A stretch of 20,771 nucleotides of DNA. It comes from CAIMZW01 sp037142435. Lineage in GTDB: Bacteria > Actinomycetota > Actinomycetes > Nanopelagicales > Nanopelagicaceae. Position numbers and translations under genes: made by a program. The stretch spans positions 1 through 20,771 of the forward strand of contig JBAXAO010000023.1 in assembly GCA_037142435.1 (NCBI GenBank), in the 5' to 3' direction. The notes under the pieces are model-generated. The model was not told the DNA's origin. It saw only the letters and a program-made list of their open reading frames with translations, and ran no database searches. This document shows, one piece after another, positions 1 to 5,361 of the stretch (positions are counted from its first letter, which is position 1; every line of letters begins with the position of its first letter).

Positions 1-980
1 GTCTCTTGGAAGTCGGCATCGGTCTCGCCGGGGAAACCCACGATGATGTCGGTGGTGATAGTGGAATCTGGCATAGCGGCACGGACTTTTTCGATGATGC
101 CCATATAGCGATCACGGCGATAGGAACGGCGCATGGCTTGCAAGATGGTGTCAGACCCGGATTGCAACGGCATATGCAGGTGCGGCATCACATTAGGGGT
201 TTCAGCCATGGCGGCGATGACATCATCGGTGAAGTCGCGTGGGTGTGGGGACATAAAGCGCACGCGCTCTAGGCCATCGACGGTGCCACATTCGCGTAGC
301 AATTTGGCAAATGCCTGACGGTCCCCGAAATCAACGCCGTAGGCATTGACGTTCTGACCCAGCAAAGTAATTTCAATTACGCCTTGGGCGACCAATGCGC
401 GCACTTCGGTCATGATGTCTGCGGAAGGACGATCCTTTTCGATACCGCGAAGAGATGGCACGATGCAGAAGGTGCAGGTGTTGTTACAACCGACAGAGAC
501 TGAGACCCAAGCACTGAAAGCAGAATGGCGGCGGGCGGGAAGAGTGGACGGAAAATGTTCGAGGCTCTCTTTGATTTCTACTTGGGATTCTTCTTCGATG
601 CGAGCACGCTCTAGCAGCGCTGGAAGTGAACCAATGTTGTGGGTACCGAAGACAACGTCCACATAGGGGGCGCGCTTGATGATCGAATCTTGATCCTTCT
701 GGGCCATGCAGCCGCCGACGGCGATTTGAAAGTTAGGGTCGGCCTTCTTGCGCGGGGCCAGGAATGAAAGGTTTCCGTACAACTTGTTGTCGGCATTTTC
801 ACGAACGGCGCAAGTATTGAAAACCACCAAATCCGGATCGGAACCTTCCAGGGCATGGACGTAACCCGCTTGAAGGAGGAGGCCGGCGATGCGTTCGGTG
901 TCGTGGACATTCATCTGACAGCCATAGGTCTCGACCGTGAAGGTGCGAGGCTTTTCGAGAGTTTCGGCTGGGTTTGGCAC
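1..980 (-). CDS. miaB: MiaB, tRNA-2-methylthio-N6-dimethylallyladenosine synthase (5' part; 3' end outside window)
   Basis: Radical-SAM methylthiotransferase that adds the 2-methylthio group to i6A37 of tRNAs reading UNN codons. The visible 326 residues hold the N-terminal UPF0004 domain with its three cluster cysteines (C21 in YGCQMN, C57 in NTCAVRE, C91 in GGCMAQ). The radical-SAM motif CNNTCTFC (C165, C169, C172) follows, and then typical family text such as LLGQNVNAYG, FMSPHPRDF and IVGFPGETD. The C-terminal TRAM domain would lie beyond base 1. The GTG at 980 is chosen because it is preceded by TACGAT and exactly 7 bases, a leaderless-type promoter; the frame is closed by a TAA about 45 bases upstream. 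It lies downstream of the surface-protein cassette on the same strand. In related actinobacteria miaB lies shortly after recX. RimO, a paralogue, is also in this window. Confidence 0.96.
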   Translation of the reverse strand, partial: MPNPAETLEKPRTFTVETYGCQMNVHDTERIAGLLLQAGYVHALEGSDPDLVVFNTCAVRENADNKLYGNLSFLAPRKKADPNFQIAVGGCMAQKDQDSIIKRAPYVDVVFGTHNIGSLPALLERARIEEESQVEIKESLEHFPSTLPARRHSAFSAWVSVSVGCNNTCTFCIVPSLRGIEKDRPSADIMTEVRALVAQGVIEITLLGQNVNAYGVDFGDRQAFAKLLRECGTVDGLERVRFMSPHPRDFTDDVIAAMAETPNVMPHLHMPLQSGSDTILQAMRRSYRRDRYMGIIEKVRAAMPDSTITTDIIVGFPGETDADFQE

Positions 981-987
981 GGGCTTA

Positions 988-993
988 ATCGTA
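988..993 (-). promoter_or_regulatory. Leaderless-type -10 element of miaB
   Basis: TACGAT on the minus strand is followed by exactly 7 bases and then the GTG of miaB. This matches the actinobacterial TANNNT -10 with the transcript starting at the start codon. No Shine-Dalgarno sequence is visible and no convincing -35 is seen. Supported mainly by the same layout at seven other genes in the window. Confidence 0.5.
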
Positions 994-1031
994 GTGGGGG
1001 CTAATTTTCTCGCCCAATTAAGCGGTTATTG

Positions 1032-1556
1032 CTAGGAAATCGAGGTGACGGCGGCTCGGTCTTGCGTGTTATTGATGGTAACCGTGATGGTGATGGTCAC
1101 GTTAGTTCTACTAGGGGTGACTGACATAGGTTGATAGGAAGAGGTACCCAACGCGGCAGTAACAGCACCGGCGGTGACAGTAGTTGGAGTCGAGCTATCT
1201 GAGCATCTGGTGGATGAAGAGAAAGTAGTTCCGATTGGGCATTTCTTGTAGGTCAAGGTACCGCTGGTGGTTGTGCCGGAAAAGGTGAAGCCGGTCAAGG
1301 AATCGGTACCAAAGCTCTTTACATAAAAATACTGGGCCGCGGTCGAGTTGCCTGGTTGAATCTGAAGTGCTTGCTTGGGATTTGACGCTGCGGTGCTAGA
1401 GACGGGCGCAGCCAAGTAACTGGCGGTTGAAATCGATTGAGTTTGAGAATTACCAGCAATTGCAGACGCGGCAGCACTCGCCAGGTCGCTGACTTGAGGC
1501 GCTATAAATAACGCTCCAAGTGCTAACCCGACGAGTGCCGTCCGTGTCTTTGTCAC
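1032..1556 (-). CDS. Small secreted protein, possible divergent TasA-fold paralogue, last gene of the sipW-tasA cassette
   Basis: No family recognised with certainty. The frame stays open further upstream, but the GTG at 1556 gives a clean signal peptide: TKTR, a hydrophobic core ALVGLALGALFIAP, and a likely cleavage site near ASA (residues 30-32). This start lies 10 bases after the stop of the TasA-like gene. The product is 174 residues. The mature part is rich in Ser, Thr and Ala, with alternating beta-strand patterns and a strongly beta C-terminus (residues 151-162). It has exactly two cysteines (C106, C118), a C-x11-C pair after Lys-Lys. The neighbouring TasA-like protein has C-x10-C after Lys-Glu. 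A segment PGNSTAAQYFYVKSFGTDSL (residues 68-87) loosely parallels the MAPGD...AGTL segment of that protein. I infer a second surface subunit with the same fold, exported and trimmed by one of the two adjacent signal peptidases. Confidence 0.7.
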   Translation of the reverse strand: MTKTRTALVGLALGALFIAPQVSDLASAAASAIAGNSQTQSISTASYLAAPVSSTAASNPKQALQIQPGNSTAAQYFYVKSFGTDSLTGFTFSGTTTSGTLTYKKCPIGTTFSSSTRCSDSSTPTTVTAGAVTAALGTSSYQPMSVTPSRTNVTITITVTINNTQDRAAVTSIS

Positions 1557-1566
1557 AGGTTGTTGA

Positions 1567-2253
1567 TTATCCCTGTGTTGTTGTGGCTGTGCGTTGTGCC
1601 TCGGTGAAGGTCCAGGTAAGTGAAGAAGAAACGCCTTGGACGGTGCCGACTGGCAAAGTTCCGTTGGTGGTGACTTCAGATCCTGCTGGAAGATCAACGA
1701 CGATCTTGAGGTGAGCAACGTTGCTGGCGCCACCGGTGAGGTCAGCGGCGATCAAGGTCAATGCCTTGTCGGTCAAGAGAGCGTTAGCTGAACCCTTTGC
1801 AAGTGCAGTGGTTTCAGTTCCGGAACAAGCACCAGTGGTTGCGGTGTAAGCGACGGTACATTCCTTAACAGTGACCTGAAGACCGTTGGTGGCATCTGTG
1901 GTCAATGTGGTGGTGTTTGCATCTGCAACCTTGAAGGTCATGCTTGCTGCGTTCAGAGTTCCTGCTTGAGTAAGGTCGATGAAGCGGTTGACCTGATCGC
2001 CAGGAGCCATTGCGCTGATAGCGGTGGTAAATCCACCAGTAAGGCCAGTCTGGCCTGATGCTGCTTGAGTCAACTTCAATGTTCCGACGGATACTGATTG
2101 ACCGGCGGTATTGAAAGCGGTCGCAGAGAGTGATGCAAACACTGATGATGAGATCAGGGTTACGCCACCGGTAACGGCAGTTGCGAAGATCGCAACCTTT
2201 ACAACTTTTGAGCTGAGCTTGGTAGCTAGCACTGGTGAGATTCCGAACTTCAT
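1567..2253 (-). CDS. TasA/camelysin-like secreted surface protein
   Basis: A 228-residue exported protein resembling the TasA/CalY (camelysin) group, whose Bacillus members build extracellular fibres after cleavage by SipW. Residues 17-40 form a signal peptide ending SSSVFA, followed by SLSATAFNTAGQSVSVGTLKL, the layout seen around SipW cleavage sites. Diagnostic stretches are MAPGD (82-86) followed by an AGTL...MTF strand (97-107), HLKIVVDLPAG (181-191) and a final strand QGVSSSLTWTF (206-216). A C-x10-C pair (C132, C143) could form a disulphide. It lies 50 bases after a SipW-type peptidase gene on the same strand and 10 bases before another secreted protein, so the three are probably one transcript. 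AGAAAG about 11 bases before the ATG is a weak ribosome site. Assignment rests on motifs and on the neighbouring peptidase; fibre formation here is inference. Confidence 0.82.
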   Translation of the reverse strand: MKFGISPVLATKLSSKVVKVAIFATAVTGGVTLISSSVFASLSATAFNTAGQSVSVGTLKLTQAASGQTGLTGGFTTAISAMAPGDQVNRFIDLTQAGTLNAASMTFKVADANTTTLTTDATNGLQVTVKECTVAYTATTGACSGTETTALAKGSANALLTDKALTLIAADLTGGASNVAHLKIVVDLPAGSEVTTNGTLPVGTVQGVSSSLTWTFTEAQRTATTTQG

Positions 2254-2303
2254 ATTTTTATAACTTTCTGTTAGGTGTTCTTGAACAAGCGGAGGTGTAG
2301 TTA

Positions 2304-3083
2304 CTACTTAGATTTTTTCTTCTCTGTTTTCTTTTCGCTCTGGTCTTTCTTCTCATTTTTGCTTTCACCTGATTTAGCTTTCTTCTTGGCTTTCTTCTTC
2401 GCTTTCTTTTTAGCCTTTTTATCGGCTTCAATTTGAGCTAGGAGCGCCTCGAATCGGGCTATCTCGGCTGAGGCAGGGCTTTGCTGCTGGATCGCTGGTT
2501 CCATGTGGATTTCTTCATCCACCTGAAGTTCATCGATCATCCGTGCTTCGGCCTTGAGCGATCGGCGAGCAAGGAAACGTAGGAGTCCAAAGGCAATGCC
2601 CACGACGAGGAGAAATCCCCCGATGAGGTTGCCTTTGTGGTTTGAGAAATAAACGATGGGGCGGCCCAACCATGGGGCGCGGGTCAAACCTTTAGGGATC
2701 ATCGCCTTGGGATTGACCTTGGCAATACCGGCGTCAGAGGCAGGGTTGGCATCTCCCTTGGTAACAATCTCCATCTCTTGCCCAACTCGCTTGATAGAGA
2801 TGATGCGGTGTGAGAAGAGGTCATAGCTGACGCCATTGCGCAGGATCACGATGTCGCCCACCTTGAGGGTGCTGGCGGGGACTTCCTTGGTGATCAGGAG
2901 GTCGCCAGCGCTCATGCCTGGTTTCATGGAATTAGAGAGAACTGGAGAGAAGGCCACGCCTAGGGCGGAATGGAGCATGACTGGCAAGAAGAGCGCCAAA
3001 AAGGTCATAGCTCCGAAAAGGAGATTGTTGGACTCCTTCTTAGAGACCTGTGGTTCGATGCTGCGTATCGCTTCTATCGTCAT
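2304..3083 (-). CDS. sipW: SipW-type signal peptidase I (S26B) with lysine-rich cytoplasmic tail
   Basis: Membrane serine peptidase that removes signal peptides, of the SipW/S26B type that uses a Ser-His rather than a Ser-Lys dyad. TM1 spans about residues 21-45. The catalytic serine is S52 in LSNSMKPG, followed by GDLLITKE and KVGDIVIL. The histidine is H92 in FSHRII, and TKGDAN (108-113) is the later conserved box. TM2 is about 152-170. The remaining 88 residues should be cytoplasmic: an acidic, helical stretch and then a tail with four AK-rich repeats (AKKK units, residues 224-237) and more lysine clusters to the C-terminus. Such a tail is not part of the core family and its role is unknown. 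It is the first gene of the operon with the TasA-like protein. There is no Shine-Dalgarno; TAATTT lies 6 bases before the ATG. Confidence 0.88.
   Translation of the reverse strand: MTIEAIRSIEPQVSKKESNNLLFGAMTFLALFLPVMLHSALGVAFSPVLSNSMKPGMSAGDLLITKEVPASTLKVGDIVILRNGVSYDLFSHRIISIKRVGQEMEIVTKGDANPASDAGIAKVNPKAMIPKGLTRAPWLGRPIVYFSNHKGNLIGGFLLVVGIAFGLLRFLARRSLKAEARMIDELQVDEEIHMEPAIQQQSPASAEIARFEALLAQIEADKKAKKKAKKKAKKKAKSGESKNEKKDQSEKKTEKKKSK
2377..2424 (-). repeat. 12-bp tandem repeat encoding the AKKK units of the SipW tail
   Basis: On the plus strand the units are gctttcttcttg, gctttcttcttc, gctttcttttta and a degenerate gcctttttatcg. Each unit is four codons, so copy number can change without a frameshift. 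The copies vary at third positions, which suggests the amino-acid pattern is under selection rather than the array being very recent. Confidence 0.8.
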
Positions 3084-3089
3084 AAGTAG

Positions 3090-3095
3090 AAATTA
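3090..3095 (-). promoter_or_regulatory. Leaderless-type -10 element of the sipW-tasA operon
   Basis: TAATTT on the minus strand, 6 bases before the ATG at 3083. No TTGACA-like -35 is found at 16-18 bases upstream; the tandem CGTGAG operator occupies that place, which suggests activator-dependent transcription. Confidence 0.55.
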
Positions 3096-3105
3096 ACTGA
3101 CGGTT

Positions 3106-3122
3106 CTCACGTGAACCTCACG
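3106..3122 (-). promoter_or_regulatory. Tandem CGTGAG operator, probable OmpR-type activator site
   Basis: On the minus strand: CGTGAG, 5 bases, CGTGAG, i.e. two identical hexamers with an 11-bp period. The promoter-proximal copy ends exactly 10 bases before the TAATTT -10. The same arrangement and spacing precede the other signal peptidase gene. Direct repeats about one helical turn apart overlapping the -35 are the usual site of PhoB/OmpR-family activators; the neighbouring response regulator is the natural candidate (inference). Confidence 0.6.
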
Positions 3123-3199
3123 ATTACATACTCTGTGTCTAGCAATGTGGTCTAATATCAAGAAAAAGGCGGTGCTATCAAGATTTTGGCATTTACAGA

Positions 3200-3211
3200 A
3201 CGATTCTCACG
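3200..3211 (-). repeat. Distal single copy of the operator sequence
   Basis: CGTGAGAATCGT on the minus strand matches CGTGAGAACCGT at 3100-3111 in 11 of 12 bases, displaced by exactly 100 bp. No second hexamer sits 11 bp away on either side. It could be an auxiliary binding site. Confidence 0.4.
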
Positions 3212-3294
3212 GTTACGCACAGATCTCAGCTCATAGATTTGTGGTGGCCACTAGCCGGGTGCCGAAGATTTGGCACGATTGGCGAAGTAGGGGG

Positions 3295-3915
3295 CTAGAT
3301 ACGAGTTGAAAGTTGAGAAAAGTGATTGAGCGGATCATCTAAGCGTGGAACCTGCACAATTCCTGGCGCCGTCGGGGGGCGAGAGAAAGTTGGCTTCTTG
3401 GGGCGCTTTGCCAATGATTTCAGAGCTGAGATAGTGAGCAAGAGGAAGAAAAGCAAAAACGGAATGGTCAGGACCCTATGAGTGGCGACAATTTTGACCG
3501 GGCTGCCAACAAAAGGCAAAAGAGCCACTTTTCTGGGGACCATATCCGTACGCTCGAATTGTGCGAACCGTTGATCAAGGGTTGATGAATTATCGGCCTT
3601 GGTGGCAATTTGGATCTCATCACTGATCTCACGTACCAGGACGATGCGATGGGCAACCAGAGCCTTTCCAGCGCTTGCGGGAACCACGATGATGTCGCCC
3701 TTGTGGAGTGAGCTGGCTTGGCTACCTATGGTGACCATAAGTTGCCCCGGTTTTAGGGCAGGGCTCATGGATTCATCCGGGATGGGTGAGACCTGAAATC
3801 CAAGGACGGTGTGGGCCAAAAGCGGAATGAGCACCAAAACCAAGAGGATTGCGATCGTGACGCTGCCGCCACTCCGACTGGCCAGATGTGATTTGTACCT
3901 CTTTTGGGAAGACAT
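3295..3915 (-). CDS. Second SipW-type signal peptidase I (S26B)
   Basis: A second signal peptidase of the Ser-His type, 206 residues. TM1 is about 17-40. The catalytic serine is S49 in IPDESMSPALKPG, then HKGDIIVVP (71-79). The histidine is H89 in VAHRIV, and TKADN (105-109) is the equivalent of the GDxN box, with Ala in place of Gly. TM2 is about 147-168, followed by a short basic, proline-rich tail of about 38 residues. It is clearly distinct from the neighbouring peptidase and lacks its lysine-rich tail, so the two are old paralogues rather than a recent duplication. One may serve the TasA-like protein and the other the second secreted protein, or they may act in sequence; the sequence does not decide this. 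The ATG at 3915 has no Shine-Dalgarno but a TATTTT -10 seven bases upstream. Confidence 0.88.
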   Translation of the reverse strand: MSSQKRYKSHLASRSGGSVTIAILLVLVLIPLLAHTVLGFQVSPIPDESMSPALKPGQLMVTIGSQASSLHKGDIIVVPASAGKALVAHRIVLVREISDEIQIATKADNSSTLDQRFAQFERTDMVPRKVALLPFVGSPVKIVATHRVLTIPFLLFFLLLTISALKSLAKRPKKPTFSRPPTAPGIVQVPRLDDPLNHFSQLSTRI

Positions 3916-3922
3916 AGCGGTG

Positions 3923-3928
3923 AAAATA
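3923..3928 (-). promoter_or_regulatory. Leaderless-type -10 element of the second signal peptidase gene
   Basis: TATTTT on the minus strand, exactly 7 bases before the ATG at 3915. As at the sipW-tasA operon, the tandem operator replaces a recognisable -35. Confidence 0.55.
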
Positions 3929-3938
3929 GGTGGCTAAC

Positions 3939-3955
3939 ATCACGTCAAACTCACG
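3939..3955 (-). promoter_or_regulatory. Tandem CGTGAG/CGTGAT operator, probable OmpR-type activator site
   Basis: On the minus strand: CGTGAG, 5 bases, CGTGAT, then 10 bases to the TATTTT -10. Hexamer order, 11-bp period and 10-bp distance to the -10 are the same as at the sipW-tasA promoter, while the flanking and spacer bases differ. This points to selection on the motif rather than simple duplication of the region. Confidence 0.6.
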
Positions 3956-3976
3956 CCGATATATCCTTAACCTACC

Positions 3977-4020
3977 AAATGGACAAAAGGTCCAGACACG
4001 AAGCCCAAATACGTCCATTT
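3977..4020. promoter_or_regulatory. Inverted repeat AAATGGAC/GTCCATTT in the divergent intergenic region
   Basis: Perfect 8-bp arms at 3977-3984 and 4013-4020, 28 bases apart, with an extra GTCC half-site at 3990-3993. It lies between the divergent second signal peptidase gene and the response regulator gene. It could be an operator for either; the right arm is near where a -35 would be if TCTAAT (4033-4038) is the -10 of the regulator gene. Confidence 0.3.
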
Positions 4021-4113
4021 CTCTTTTGTTCATCTAATGCAACCAAGCGCAATCTGCGATTTTGCGGTGAGATTGGGTAGTGGCAAGTAGAAGCACGAGG
4101 GGAAGGGGAAGAG

Positions 4114-4893
4114 ATGACTAATCAAAATTCTCCGACCAACATTCTCCTGCTCGAAGAGGAACCTAATTCGCTAGCAGCATGCCGCAAGTTGTTAGCCGAA
4201 GGCAATTTCCAACTGACTGTAACCAGCAATGTTGATGATGCGAGCAGGCTTTTTGGTAAAAATAATTTTCATATTTTGTTTATTCACGTCGCAAAATTTC
4301 CCAGTCCCAATTTAGATTTTTGCAAATGGGTCCGCAGTCAATCCGTGGTGCCAATCGTGTTAGTTACCGATCGCAGCGCATATGTCACTGAAGAAATGGG
4401 CTTAGAAGCAGGTGCTGACGATTACATCGTTCGCCCGGTGAGCGAAAAGATTATCTATGCGCGGGTTTCGCAGCAGCTAGAGCGCAGTAAACGCGCATCT
4501 TCACAACCTACTCAGCACTTGGAATTCGAAAACCTTAGGCTCGACTTGATCACGCACATATTTACTGTGAACCAAACTCAAGTCATGCTCACCGCAACTG
4601 AATTTTTAATTATGAGATTATTTATGAAGCAGGCTGAACGTGTCTTCACCCGCGAACAAATTTTGGAAACGATCGGCATTGGCGAAGGTCCGGGTACTGA
4701 TCACATTATTAACTCGCATATTTCACGGTTGCGGATCAAGGTTCGCAACAATGGTGGCCCTGAAGTTATTACGGTGATCCGCAATATGGGTTACAAATTC
4801 GCCAACGAAAAGAAGACAAAGAACTTCAAACTCGTTGTCGGGGAAAAAGCCAAGAGCTTTACATTGATCCCATCTCACGAAGAATCCGATTAG
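4114..4893 (+). CDS. Orphan OmpR/PhoB-family response regulator with degenerate receiver
   Basis: A 259-residue two-domain regulator. Residues 8-123 are a receiver with the acidic pocket (E14-E16), the conserved T85 and the GADDYIV loop. The phospho-acceptor Asp, expected in the second strand-3 position of HILFIHVAK, is H58 (codon CAC), and the conserved Lys of the DYIVKP motif is R107. Canonical phosphorylation is therefore unlikely. Residues 136-230 are a PhoB-type winged helix (LTATEFLIMRLF, then VFTREQILETI, then the recognition-helix stretch HIINSHISRLRIKVR and GYKF). A basic tail of about 29 residues follows. No histidine kinase is nearby. GGGGAAGAG just before the ATG is a strong ribosome site. 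The gene is locally AT-rich (15 G+C in bases 4261-4320). It probably controls the adjacent cassette through the tandem operators; that is inference. Its end overlaps recX by 35 bases, tail to tail. Confidence 0.9.
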   Translation: MTNQNSPTNILLLEEEPNSLAACRKLLAEGNFQLTVTSNVDDASRLFGKNNFHILFIHVAKFPSPNLDFCKWVRSQSVVPIVLVTDRSAYVTEEMGLEAGADDYIVRPVSEKIIYARVSQQLERSKRASSQPTQHLEFENLRLDLITHIFTVNQTQVMLTATEFLIMRLFMKQAERVFTREQILETIGIGEGPGTDHIINSHISRLRIKVRNNGGPEVITVIRNMGYKFANEKKTKNFKLVVGEKAKSFTLIPSHEESD

Positions 4894-5341
4894 TAAGGCT
4901 GTGATCGAAGCCCTTGCGGGCTAGCACAGAATGAACCCGGCGATAAATAACATCAGGGTCGAGATGTGAACATGAACGATATTTTCTTTCGGCCAATTGG
5001 TAAGCCATTTGATATTCAGCATCCTCATCAACGTCAGAAATCGTTTCATCGATAATGTCCGCGGAGACTCCCTTAACGCGCAGCTCTTGCGAGATGACGC
5101 GCTTAGATAATTTCTTTTGGCGCTGGCGGGATTCAATCCAAGCCTTGGCAAATTCGAGGTCATTGACTAAGCCTTGAAGTTCCAGGCTGTCGAGAACGGC
5201 ATGAGCCGTTGCTTCATCAATCCCCCGCTTTTTTAGATGGGTAATGAGTTCGGCCCTACTGCGGGCGCGAGGAGCAAGTGCGTTTAAGGCAATGCTCATC
5301 GCGTCCGAGTAAGAGTTAGGCTCGAGATCTATAGTGGCCAT
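4859..5341 (-). CDS. recX: RecX, regulator of RecA
   Basis: A small helical protein that binds RecA filaments and limits their activity. The 160 residues show the family's three-helix repeats: ALNALAPRARSRAELITHLKKRGID (17-41), VLDSLELQGLVNDLEFAKAWIESR (49-72) and the C-terminal YRRVHSVLARKGFDHSLTNRIL. It begins 20 bases after the recA stop and is presumably co-transcribed from the SOS promoter; no Shine-Dalgarno is seen. The last 35 bases overlap the end of the convergent response regulator gene, so the two cannot be terminated independently in the usual way. Confidence 0.93.
   Translation of the reverse strand: MATIDLEPNSYSDAMSIALNALAPRARSRAELITHLKKRGIDEATAHAVLDSLELQGLVNDLEFAKAWIESRQRQKKLSKRVISQELRVKGVSADIIDETISDVDEDAEYQMAYQLAERKYRSCSHLDPDVIYRRVHSVLARKGFDHSLTNRILREMGSM
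4899..4929 (+). terminator. Possible hairpin terminator after the response regulator gene
   Basis: CTGTG, 5 bases, AGCCC-TTGC-GGGCT, 2 bases, CACAG: a two-part stem with a 4-base loop, 6 bases after the stop codon. There is no T-run, and it lies inside the 3' end of recX, so its role is uncertain. Confidence 0.35.
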
Positions 5342-5361
5342 TAACGGTTGAAGTACGGGGC

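Larger units (their letters stand above)
3084..3294 (-). other. Intergenic control region upstream of the sipW-tasA operon
   Basis: 211 bases between the two signal peptidase genes. It contains the leaderless -10 (3090-3095), the tandem operator (3106-3122) and a further single copy of the operator sequence at 3200-3211. A short hairpin, GTGCC/GGCAC with an 8-base loop (3259-3276), lies just after the stop of the upstream peptidase gene; it has no T-run and may or may not terminate. No small gene was found. Confidence 0.6.

Noticed and set aside
611..910. 99-codon minus-strand frame within miaB
   Set aside because: It is out of frame with miaB, whose reading frame shows all six cluster cysteines.
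1557..1733. N-terminal extension of the second secreted protein to 1733
   Set aside because: It would overlap the TasA-like gene in another frame, and it would place the signal peptide about 60 residues inside the protein.
3958..3986. Alternative promoter TTGTCC - 17 bases - TATATC for the second signal peptidase gene
   Set aside because: Each box matches only 4 of 6 bases. The TATTTT element at the leaderless distance, with the shared operator, explains the region better.
3773..4033. 86-codon minus-strand frame spanning the start of the second signal peptidase gene and its promoter region
   Set aside because: It overlaps the peptidase gene and its control elements, and its composition does not look like a protein.
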